From: Limnoperna fortunei
Taxonomy: Eukaryota; Mollusca; Bivalvia; Mytilida; Modiolidae
Direction: 5' to 3'
Assembly: GCA_944474755.1 (NCBI GenBank)
Contig: OX104111.1
Span: 99,428,805-99,492,804 of the forward strand
DNA length: 64,000 nt
The translations under genes were made by a program, and so were the position numbers. Each line of letters opens with the position of its first letter. The stretch's first letter is position 1. The notes under the pieces were generated by a model. That model was not told the DNA's origin, made no database searches, and worked only from the letters and a program-made list of their open reading frames with translations. Positions 40,571-53,200 of this stretch are shown here, one piece after another.

Positions 40571-40930
40571 TTTTAATATATGTTTTAACATATATGCCAT
40601 AATATAAATATAAACATATATTTTACAAGATAACACTAAAAATACATTTAACACAATTTTTCTGTATTATATTTTACTTTTTATGTCTTTTATTGTATTA
40701 TTTAACTCGTTTCCTTAATATCTATGCATTATTATATAAAGAAACGAAATGTTTAGAACTCTGATGTCTCGGATGATCATTCTCTTATATCAAAGAAGAA
40801 AAAGCAAGACATTGCAAAGACAAATCATAAACATTTGAAATGTATTAAATGATCCTGACTTGGTTAAAACATATTATAGAATATCTTAAGTACATTATAT
40901 CTTCACAAGCTGTAAACAACAATTAATCTT

Positions 40931-41014
40931 TCATATTACAATACAAAATGGGTTCTTGTTGTAATCCTCCAATTACTTCAATTGAGTGTCCCAGATATGG
41001 TTACAACCATATCT
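40931..41014 (-). repeat. 84-bp block with hairpin, downstream of SSUH2 copy 1
   Basis: It aligns with 60,421-60,503 at roughly 90% identity by eye. It ends (plus strand) in an inverted repeat, AGATATGGTT then AC then AACCATATCT (40,993-41,014). It lies 257-340 bp beyond the stop of the SSUH2 gene on the minus strand, so it could be 3' UTR or an inserted repeat. Confidence 0.75.
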
Positions 41015-41029
41015 TTTTGTCTATATATA

Positions 41030-41105
41030 ATGGCGTCCAGTGTTTATTGGGGAGGAAGCGTAAGTACCCGCTTGAAAACCCGACCTTCGGCACGGAAACA
41101 GGCAA
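41030..41105 (-). repeat. SINE body fragment
   Basis: A reverse-oriented partial copy with 'AATGGCGTCCAGTGTTTATT', then GGGGAGGAAGC, then CCCGACCTTCGG. Head and tail are missing. Confidence 0.75.
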
Positions 41106-41270
41106 TTTAATGTAAACTAAGAAAATGAACAAGCAAAAAATGATCTATTAAAATTAAATTGACTTTAATTATTGTCCGTTTTACTTGTTTACATTTCTTT
41201 TCAGTATGTAAGTATCAGATGAAATCGTTGGACATGTATTTTCCTTTAATCTGACAATTAAACAATAACA

Positions 41271-44200
41271 TCACATAATCTCACAACCCCAGCAACATGT
41301 TTCTGGGTAACCTGGCGCATGCACTCTGTTGTCTAAGCCATAAACGTAGAATTTCTCTCTTAGACTCTTGACACTGTAGTCACACTGGGTTATCGGAATT
41401 GACGTGATAGAGTGGCGCTATAATAAAAACAACAATAGCGACAGTAATATAACAACATGAAGGGCTTTGGAGTGTATTTTAAATTCCGATCATATAGTTG
41501 TTATTATATAATTAATACCGATATTGGACAATATTGCGGAGATGTTTTTTCTACTACCATATCTCAGACTTAGACCATAGAGTGTAGGCGTATATATAAA
41601 CGAGTAGATCGGTCAGCATGTCATCTTTTTAGTGCTCTCTGCGTTAAATAAATCAAAAATCTTGGATACAATGTATTGTTTGGTTTATAAAAAGCATTCT
41701 TTACATACATACAAAAAATAGTTATGTGGGTTCGTCATATTCCAACATAAAAATACTTTGTCGTTTCTAAACGAAGCCCAAAGAGGTTTCTCTGTTACGT
41801 GGTCCATTCACCTAGCATACTTAGGACCAAATGTTATTGATTCATTTGGTCATTTTGGCAAATGTCCTGTTTTAGTTGAATGACCCATTGTAGTTGAAGA
41901 CACCTAGAGCTAGTATCAAACAAAAAATGTTGTGAAAAGTTTAAGCCATAATATTATATAAAATATACCTGCATCAGTATACGTATATTTGGGAACCTAT
42001 GCTGCTGAATCAGTTTGGAGGAAGCTGCAATTATTTCTGCTTCTGGACACGTCGTTATTGGAATCAGCTGTAACGAAGCAGATAAGGCCAAATTCCATAT
42101 CAGACTAAACAAATTTATTATATATAGGAATTGCAAACAAAGCGAATCTCGTCTTTTAATTTGTTTATATTGGGTATGTAGTCTTTGCATCTTCATAAGA
42201 ATTACTTTATATTCAATACCCAGTATTTCCTATCAAGCATTCAAAGTCATTACTTAGAAAATTTTACGCCCGGTATCATGACTTAGTTGGCTGTTACGGA
42301 ATATCTGTGTCACAAATGACCATTCATTTGTTCCGTTTGTCGTAACCAATTTCCCGTTTAATTATGTTTTCCCCCGGATATGACTAGTTACCGGATTTGA
42401 ACTTGAGTAATACGACAGATGCCACGCGTTGAGCAGGAGTTGCTACCTTCCCTGGACTCACCCCCGGTTTTAAGTGGGTTTGGGTTACTCTTTTTGCTTT
42501 TGTTCCTTTATCGACCTCTGCGCTTTAAAGTCAAAATGTTACATTGTATTTTGAAAATAAAAAATACTAAAATAAAATAAAATAAAAAGATTATCCAATG
42601 AATCGTTTCACTTTTTGTACGAAACGATGCGTTTGAAACATAGTTATTATATAGTGATATGTTGTTATTGAGATAACTATATATATAGTTGATATGAAAT
42701 TTTAAAGAACAAATCTCTAATGGCAACATAAAAAATAACTAGGTCAGTTGATTCTTTGATGTAATTAAAGAATTTTTCGGGTTTTAACCAATCTTTGAGC
42801 ATTGGCTAGGACACAATAAAAGTAATAACATTTTACATACCACGTGTTGGACGTCTTCGAACACATTTGTTCCTTTTACCCTCGATAGTAGTTCCTTAGG
42901 AATATTGGCTTTTCCCACAATATGAACGTCGATATAGGTTTTCCTAAACAATAAATCAATGAAATACTGTGTCTTATAAGCCAACAAGTAAAAGACTAGA
43001 TACCAGAGAGATGTTATCAATCTCTCTGGGCCCCCCACTGTCACTGGTATCAACCTGATGATCGTAAATTCAGTCACCATCACGTCAACATTTTTAAAAC
43101 GCATTTTTTAACATTTTCGCTGTATTCTGATCATTGTTACAGCGCCAAGATATACGCTCATATCATATTTTTTTAATGGTTGTTTTCATTTTAATATAAT
43201 ATAATATAATATAATGCCTAGAAAATCTGTACAGATAAGTGTAACGATCATCATTGCAAATAAAAAATGTCTCAGTTACGATCATTAGCTGAATAAGTTT
43301 GATCATGAAAAATTGATTGAAATAAAACAACCATTGAAAATCAGCGAATAGGTTAAAATTTGCGTTTTAAAAATTGTCCCGATATGACCTCCGCCAGTGA
43401 CTGTCAATAGCGTGTGACCAGAAAATTGTAACAACAGATGCCTTGAAACGACTTTGTCATTCAGTACTCAATAATGTTAAATTTAGGTCAACGTTTATTG
43501 TTTAAGGTCACCTAACATGGTAAGCGATACGTAGCCTCTACCCACTACCAAAAAATCGAAACATACCTCAAAAGAGATAAAATGTAACAGCCTGGCACAA
43601 AGTTGTCTTCAGAAAGCCATAATGTGACCTTGAGATCAAAGTTCAAGGTCAAAGGTCATCAACCATCGGACCGACGGAAAGATTCATCACTTAAAAATGA
43701 CCGCCACTTTAAGTGGTGGGACTCTAATAGAAAAAAAACTTTTTCACAAAGTTCTATACCAAACTACCTTTGACAGATTACATCAATGCTAGTGTGCGGT
43801 ATTCTGTGTGACTGGCAGAAAACATGGGATGCCGTACTACTATCAATCTGTCATGGTTTTATTATTTGATTTAAAATATTTTGTATGATTTTTATTTAGA
43901 CTATTTATTCTTTATGTCACTAATATTATAATGAAAGCTATAGTTTTGACTTACCAAGTAACTATCAACTGCACATACATCTTGACTTTACATGCTCCCA
44001 GACAGATTTGACATTTCATCTGTCCTGTTCCAGAACATCTGATACACCTGATATATAAAGACTTCTCAATGACGAGATTGTTCCCATGTTTTGTGGTTTA
44101 GTAATATAATGGTATTAAATTGTTTACAAGTCTACATTTTCTGCTAATCTCGTATTTATAATATTATGGTTAGGTATGAAATAAATAACTATTAATGCAC

Positions 44201-47200
44201 TCAAATCTTAAATCTGCTTTCTTTCTAATTATCTAATGTATTGGGTTGTTTTTTTCCATTCTTTATTACTTGTATCTTCGAATGGTAATGTATTATATTT
44301 AAATGCAAATATTAAAGCGGTTAAAATGAATCATTATGTAACGTTCACAACCAGAAAGCGGGATTCAGGCAAGCGAGTCTTTCTATAAGGAAAATGGAAA
44401 TACCGACAGGGAAAAAAGAGGTAGATTTTACCAAAACTGTCTGGTTAAAAAATAGCTGCTTCTGATAATCTTTGATATCAATCTCAAGTCTCGGAAGCTT
44501 GTTTAAGGTTTAGAGCACTTATCGGTACTTACGGCTCCTTCCCGGTTCCATTACACACACTACATCTAGAGTTAACCATGCTCATCACTCCAGCCGTCCC
44601 TTTAACCCGCTGTAATCTCTCTCCTTTACCATGACACGGATTACACAGTTTCTGAAAAATTTGATTTATTGATTGTTATATAATGATCAAGCAATTTATA
44701 TATTTTCTGAATCAGACCACATGATGAGATTGGCTTTTATGTTTTTAAGTTAAGACAACAACGAAAAAAATTAAAAAACTCACCGGAATATGCAAGTAAG
44801 GATCTAGCATCCTTTTTACATTACAAATTTTGGTAAAACACAAAAACCTGTAAATTAAATATAGCATTGCTGAAAAACAACTAATTAATACATACTCCTC
44901 CTTTTCCTTCACATCCGACACATTTCTGCACACCTGAGGCACGACATTGTAAACACTCCTGCAAAAGGAAATATGTATCTTGTTTAGCAGGAGTTTCATT
45001 TTAGATGAAATATATTCACTATTTATAATATTGCACAAAAACCTATCAAGTTCAGATATACCAGCAGTATTACACAGGAGCTGTATAATAAAATAGACCA
45101 AGACATTATCTCACTAGAGGCTCGCAGGAGCAGTCATCACTCACATGAATTAACTAGAGGCTCACAGGAGCAAGTCATCACTCCCCTGAACTAACCAGAG
45201 GCTCACAGGAGCAAGCCATCACTCCCCTGAACTAACCAGACGCTCACAGAAGCAAGTCATCACTCACCTGAACTAACCACAGGCTCACAAAAGCAAGTCA
45301 TCACTCACCTGAACTTACTAAAGGCTCACGGAAGCAAGTCATCACTCACCTGAACTAACCAGAGGCTCAAGGAAGAAAGTCATCATTCACCTGAACTAAC
45401 TAGAGGCTCACGGAAGCAAGTCATCACTCACCTGAACTAACCAGATGCTCACGAATCCAAGTCATCACTCCCCTGAACTAACCAGAGGCTCACGGAAGCA
45501 AGTCATCACTCACCTGAACTAACCAGATGCTCACGAAACCAAGTCATCACTCACCTGAACTAACCAGAGGCTCACGGAAGAAAGTCATAACTCTGTCATG
45601 GTGTAAAATTGTACAAAATATGAGGAAATATCATTTTAAAGAATATCAAACAATTTCTATTTATGACTTTTACGTTTTAATTAACATTTCAATTAACGGA
45701 TTATAAGATTAGGCTCAACTTAATTTTCTTTTAGTTTAATGTACTCTGTTGTGATAACTAATTAACAGGTCTCGACATGACAGGTGTGAGTGACAACTTG
45801 TTTTGAACTTGTGATATAAAAGTCGACAGAAATATTTGTTAGACAGTTCGGATATCCGAAAGTTTACTTTGCGGCAGCCGTAAGGAATCTTAACAGTTTA
45901 TAATTATACCGGGATTTTCCGTATAGTGCATAGTACTGGACATTCCGTTTGTATTTGAACTCTTTTATTTACTGTGCATTTTATTTGCTTATTGCATTTG
46001 CTTAATATAAAAGTTGAATTTTCACATCTCAGTTATCTCTCGCATCTACGTGCTAGTTTCCCCAACACGTCAATTGGTGGAGAACCCGGAGCATTGGCTA
46101 GAACTGTTGTAGCTCATTGCGTTGCAAGTTCCCGAGTACAAGACATCCTACCGCAATAATAACATGGAGTTTGGATTACCAATGTGGGGTTGGCGATGTT
46201 CGCCTGGCATACCTAAGTATCTTCCATCTCAGAATAGTAACTTTTACCGATCATCAAGATTACCCATTAACAGAAATAAGTATTTTCGATGCTTTAAGTG
46301 TAGAGAGTTTGGACATTATATTAAAGATTGTAAGTCTAATACAAGAAAACAGAAATCTGCGAAAAATCTTGCAAGAGATACATTGCGTTTGGAGAAATTC
46401 ATGAAGCAGAAAACCTGTTCGAACTTTCCATTTTTCAGTTTGGACGATTCCGAATTTTGGAGAGAAGTGTCTAGATTTCAATATGGTTCAAGATTAGAAA
46501 TTCAAAGCTTAAAAGAGGAGATTAAATATTTAAATCACTGTATTGAAGAAATTAACGACACAGAAGAAACGGACGCTCACATCAACGGACTAGTGAAGGA
46601 AATAACAGGGTTAAAACAACAGCTACAGACATCTCAACAGCACAAAGACAAACTTTGTGAGGAAAACGAAAAACTGAAAAGGAATAATAAAGAGCTTCAA
46701 GAAGACAATATAATTGTACGACATTTACACAAACAACAAGAAGAACATATAAACGAACTAAAGGAAAAATGTGATATATTTATTCAAGTTAATTATGAAT
46801 TTCAGGAGACACGGGATAAACTTGTAGCAGAAAATCAAAGTCTTTTGGATAGGATAAAACACTACAAAAGTTTAATAGAAAACGATCACCAACAAGAAAT
46901 GAAACATCGTCATCATCATGTTACTTTCACGAATGTTCCATATTCAAATCCCGAAGACCGAGGACGCGGTACTGGAAAACGGAGAGGACACGTGAAACGT
47001 AGATTTATTGGATATGCGTATAGAACAGGTGCAATAACTTTTCCTTAGACTCTGGGACAGAGTCTAACCGGAGGAGGGAAGAGTTGTCATGGTGTAAAAT
47101 TGTACAAAATATGAGGAAATATCATTTTAAAGAATATCAAACAATTTCTATTTATGACTTTTACGTTTTAATTAACATTTCAATTAACGGATTATAAGAT

Positions 47201-50200
47201 TAGGCTCAACTTAATTTTCTTTTAGTTTAATGTACTCTGTTGTGATAACTAATTAACAGGTCTCGACATGACAGGTGTGAGTGACAACTTGTTTTGAACT
47301 TTGATATAAAAGTCGACAGAAATATTTGTTAGACAGTTCGGATATCCGAAAGTTTACTTTGCGGCAGCCGTAAGGAATCTTAACAGTTTATAATTATACC
47401 GGGATTTTCCGTATAGTGCAATAGTACTGGACATTCCGTTTGTATTTGAACTCTTTTATTTACTGTGCATTTTATTTGCTTATTGCATTTGCTTAATATC
47501 AAAGTTGAATTTTCACATCTCAGTTATCTCTCGCATCTACGTGCTAGTTTCCCCAACACGTCAACTCACCTGAAATAGCAAGAGGCTCACAGGAGCAAGT
47601 CATCACTGACCTGAACTAACTAGATGCTCACACGAGCAAGTCATCACTCACGTAGAGGGTCACAAGGGCAAGCCATCACTCACCTGAACTAACTAGAGGT
47701 TTACAAGATCAAGTCATCACTCACCTGAACTAACTAGAGGCTCACAGGGCAAGTCATCACTCACCTGAACTAACCAGAGGCTCACAGGGGCAAGTCATCA
47801 CTCACCTGAACTAACAGTAATTCAATATCAGCAAAAATATTTCTTTTAAATAAACATTGACTATTAATCCGTATTTTCGTTCCTTTCAAATTTAACACGT
47901 AAGTTACAAACTAGAAAATTGTTTACCTATTTTTGTTGAGAAAGCTAACATTGTATGTTCAGGAAAATCAATAAAAGTAGCATATGTGTATGAAAACTTG
48001 GAATAATTGTCTTAACTACTTCTTTCCGTAAAATTACAGTTCCAATGTGAGCCAATTATGCTTGAAAGTATGAAACACAGTCATCTTTTTAAGATATTTT
48101 TATAGTAAAAGTGACCATCTTCGATAGAGGTAGGGAGATATAAGAAAACATTCTGGTACGAGACCAATAAGGAATCACCACTATTAAGTCTAGCTCATAT
48201 TGGCCCTCAGGTTTACAAAGGGATTTTTTTTTTAAATCCTAATTTTCACTCAAAAGCCTTGTGGTTTATTTTGATAACAATGAAGCGATAAAAGTTTGTT
48301 CTGTTTTCAGTTTTTTAGTAAGGCTCATTTAAGAATTATCCATATGATTTCGGGTTTATATTTCTGCATTAATTTTATATTTTTATTACTTAGACTTATT
48401 TGAATGATCGGTAAAATCAGCACAAGAAGTCACTTTTTAGTAAAAACGAAGACTACTTTCTTCTTAAGACTATAGTTTCAATTTGAGCTTATTTGCTGAA
48501 AAATTAAAGGAATATGATATTTAATAAATTGCCTGTAAGTATTTTTAGTAACGGTGGCCTTTATGGTTGATAAGAGGGCCTGATTTATACAATCAATTTT
48601 TGGCCAAGTGTTTTCTGATTAGAATATGCATTATATTAGTAAACATATGACGACATGCATATCTGGAAAATCGGCAGCAAATTCTACATTTAAAACTGGT
48701 TCTATATGTTTAACATGTATATATGATATACAGTATAAATAGTCACTTTTTTTTAAGATTTCAGGCCAGAAGTTGACAAAGACATTTTTGTCATTTATTT
48801 AAATTTGTTTATGCATTTCATCCCTTACACTAAATGCCGCACACCCTTGGAAAAATTTGTTTGCTGCATTTTTTAATATTTTATATTTAAACTTTTTATT
48901 ACATTAATCCATTAGAAAATATTTAGATACGCAAATTTGTCTATGTTTTATACTATGCCTCTGTTGTTTAGTTGTTACAAATCGTCTTTGACTTTTGCTA
49001 CGGGAATTTTACATAATAAGTCAGCCATTTTTGTTTCTAAAGGGACCTTACGTTGTTTACAAATGTTTGTCTTCTTTCAATGTTATTCTGACAAACCGCG
49101 AGACTTTTTCCGCCTTAACTGCAGACGACATCACCCGAAAGATTTCGAATAGAAAACAATCGATTGTGCATAAGGTCAAATTTTAATATGGAAAATAGCA
49201 TGATAAAAATTTTAAAACCGCCATATTTCTAAATGCTGAAGATCTTTTGAAATAATTGTTGATTTTAAAATGTACCCTTCTTGATCTACAAAAGGAGCAT
49301 AAGCTGAACCATACGCGGTAAGCAATTTTCATGTGTCACGCAAAAAAGCCTCTCCAGAATACGTCAACAATTACTAAAGTCCCTTTCTGGGAACAGCAAA
49401 GATAATTAGGGATTTGTTGCATTATTAGGTATAGTAAGTTTCGAAGCGGTAATATAGCGGTTTTTTGGCTGACAAATAAAAACTGCTTACCGCGTTTGGT
49501 CCAGCTTATGCTCCTTTTGTAGATTACAGAATGTGCAAACTGACAACAACAATTATATCCAAGTGATAGTCGGCGGTTTGAAATGCGGCAGATTTTTTCA
49601 CTTTGATAGAGTACTTTTCTATAGTAAAGTTTGACCTAAATTACCACGGAAGTGTATGTTTGGAAGAGTCAATTGTTATCTATTCGAAATCTTTCGGGTC
49701 ATGTCGTCTGCAGTTAAGGCGGGAAAAGTCTCGCGGTTTGTCCGAATACCATTGAACGTTACGAAAGCAGGCGATCTTTTTGAAAACAACGCTAGGTCCC
49801 TTTAAAAACTCAAATGGTTGACTTCCTATGTAAAATTCCCGTAGCAAATGTCAAGGACGATTTCGGATATTTCAACAACAAAGGCATAATATAAAATATG
49901 GACGTGTTATCGTGTAGTTTTTTTCAAATTGGATTTTAGCACTATAAAGGTACAGTATGGAATAATAAAAAAATGCAAGCAAAACGTTGAGCGCATGGGG
50001 GTTAGTATACTTGATTTTTTTTAGTTTAATAAGAAAGGCGATGAACGACGTAGCTAATAAAATGTATGTATACTAATTGTTATAAAAGATAAATTTCCAG
50101 ACAGATATTACAGTATATAAATATTACATGTCTGACAGGGTGACAGTATTTTCGAAAGTTGACAATTCTACTGTCACCCTGTCAGACATGTAACATTTAC

Positions 50201-53200
50201 TTTACTTCATACCGAAAAACTATTTAAACCATGAAGAACTGATTTCCATAATGGTATTTAATTGATGTAATATTAATAATGAAACAGCAATTTAACAATA
50301 AAAGTAAACTAACAGTATCCAGAATCTTTAAATCTGACTCGTTTGAGGTAGAAAAACGTTTGTTGCTTGACATTAATGTCGTATGTTTACAACGGAAATG
50401 TAAAAATAGATATTGCGCATGCGCGAATCCGTACCTATGGTAGCGGGTGACAGTATTTTTCCGACAGTAACTTTTTTTGACAGTCCTTATATGTCACGGT
50501 GGCCTATAGAAGATTAACATTGTAAATGAAATTGATGTATAATAAAATAGTATATTTAAAAATAAACATGTTGATAATGAAATCCCATACCTGTGCTGAG
50601 GCCGTATGTGGAACTTCTATTCTACGAACTTCAATATCCTTGAATTGTTCAGTTGGAAGCATTGGTATTTCCCATGGACCGGGTGGAGTACCATATTGTG
50701 GACCATCGATACTTTGTCCTTTGAAAAACAATAAACAAAAATTTGTAACGCGTTCATACCTCTAAACTGGGTAAACATACAAAATATATTATCGATAAAA
50801 TATAACAAACATATTTAGGATTTTTTAACTATGTTCATAAAGTATATATTTTTAAAATTCGATATTCTTACCTTTTTTAAATGGTATTAGAATATGCTGT
50901 ATTTCTGTATTTTTGTCTATTAATAAAGACATACCTGTGTACGGCTCAACCTCCCATTTGGTAGCTCTTGATTCCGTAAAAGTTTCTAGTTTGTACTGTA
51001 AACAATAGACGTATTATAAGTGACTGAGGATACAAGTTCTGATCATGTTTAAAAGTACAGGCACAGAGTTTTTGTTGTTTACTGAATTTGACTTGGTCTA
51101 ATATTAAATAGAAAACCAGAATAGGTCTTAAGTAAGAACGTCTTTAATAAGACGCGAAGAGCAAAATATCTAAAATGGTGTCTCTTTAAACGGACGAAGA
51201 AAAAAAAAGTATAAAACTTAACGATATTGTGTGACAAATTACTGAACTTCTAACAGTGATATAAATTAAGTTGTAGTCGGTTATACTGTTTCCAATAAAA
51301 AAAAATATAACAGTTTTGGATCAACCAACATAAACTGTCGGAATGCAATAAATTTCACGTTTCTATGTGTCTTGTTTTCTAAGAGTATAACCGTTACTGT
51401 TAATGATAAAACGTGGTATTTACGCTGTATGAAACTGATGATTGCGTATTTGTGAACTTTAGCTTGGTAGCCGCTCCTTTTCCCCAACAAAATTGTGTCT
51501 CCACGTGTTTTAACAGTGCCGATCTAGCCACGCCTTCTGAAATTACTGAAGCGCTACAAAAGATTCAATAGAATTCAAGTATTAAAAATCTTTACGTCTG
51601 CACAATGAAATGTAGATATTACACATAAGTACGTCTGCATAAAGGAATATGTACGTCTAACCATAAGAATGCTAATATTGAACATTAAGTACGTCTGTCC
51701 AAAGGAATGTAGATATTGTAGATTTGAAAGACTCTGCATAACGGAATGTAGATATTGCACATATGTATGTCTGCCCAAAGGAATGTGGATATTGCACATA
51801 TGTTCGTAAACCCAAAGGAATTTAGTTATTGTACATATGTACGTCTGTCCAAAGGAATGTAGATATTGCACATATGTACGCTCTGTACAAATGAATGTTC
51901 GAATTGCGCATAGGAAAAATGAATCTCGAACAGGAAAATGGTACATTTTCCCATTAGAACTACAAATAAGACACTGTATAACGAAAAGAAAAATGAATGT
52001 CGAAAACGCAAATGAATGTTCAAAATGAAAATGGTGCGTTTTACATTTCAAATTACAAAAAGGGAAGCAAATTTCTAAAAGGATAAAACATACCGTTTTC
52101 CTTTTGAATATTGAAACCGAAAAGAAAAACCACGTGAGTTACGTCAAGTAAGTGATTATTTTTACAAGGTTACACTCATTTGATATCGTCTTAAGTTTTG
52201 TTTCTAAAATACATACTCTTTAAAGTCTGGTTGTTGGTATACTGCCTTTTGTGGAACCATCAAATGTGTAGGAGGAGGGATGTTTGCTGAAGTCATACAA
52301 GTTCAGTTTATTGGTACATATATGACATTATATGCATTATAGTGTTCAATTTACTGTTTCAAAATAGATATTTGCGTTATTATTATTTTTTTACTGTTGT
52401 TTTGGTTTGGTTTTTTTTTGGACTTGATTTCAGTAGAGATTATTGCTGTTTATTTAATTATCAAACATTAAAAAATAACACTTTAATACCTTTTAGTCGG
52501 GTCGTGTGATATTCAGATCTATTTTGCGCCTTTATTGTAATTCAAATTTCAAAACTGAAACTCCTTCAAGCAAAAGCATAAGAAATCGTAGACGTCTGAG
52601 GTTGCACGAAATATCTTATACCCTTAATTCATTGGCTATACCCTTAATTCATAGACTATACCCTTATTTCGTAGGCTATTCTCATTTGCAATTTATATAT
52701 AGTTTTAAGCAAAGTGATTCATGGTTTAGCAAAGAAAAAAGTTTAATGAAATTTAAAAAAAAACCACCTGCTTGAGCTTGAAATCCAGTGGTCTTTCATA
52801 TTGCCTACATAAACACACGTAAAGTGACTGTTACGCGATTAAGCTATGAAACAAACAAATAATGTGGTATCAGATGTTTTACATACTTATCTGAAATTTT
52901 ACATCGCTATATTCCCCTGTAGACATGAACAAAGGGTTGTTATCTACAAGAAAAAATGTAAAATAAATATATTGTAAATGTTGAAATTTAAGTAAAATTA
53001 GTAATAACCCCAATCAGAAAGTGTTTATTACTGAACATGTACTTACATTTGTACTATATGTATATACTTGTTTATATCAAAACTTTAAAAAAAAAGTACA
53101 TTGTAGTTTTTTTAATACAGTGCCATTTGAATGTGAAAATAATGTAAATAGGAAATAATGATATACAAAATTCTAGAACACTCTGTAATACAGAATTCTG

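Larger units (their letters stand above)
45594..47563 (+). mobile_element. Young non-autonomous LTR retroelement with a single zinc-knuckle ORF
   Basis: Two 479-bp LTRs (TG...CA ends) flank a 1,012-bp interior, 1,970 bp in all. The element is inserted inside the 41-bp minisatellite and flanked by ACTC on both sides (or AACTC, depending on the exact LTR end). By hand alignment the LTRs differ at three places (two single-base indels and one substitution), so the insertion is recent. The interior has one ORF, a 14-base polypurine tract beside the 3' LTR, and no space for protease, reverse transcriptase, RNase H or integrase. It must depend on proteins from another element. It is antisense to its host gene. 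Size and layout resemble the TR-GAG class described in plants. Superfamily unassigned. Confidence 0.92.

Noticed and set aside
46122..46163. Upstream 14-codon extension of the zinc-knuckle ORF
   Set aside because: It would need a TTG start; the ATG at 46,164 has a good context.
51575..52051. 158-codon minus-strand frame as a protein
   Set aside because: It is the translation of the 37-bp minisatellite inside an intron on the same strand as the host gene.
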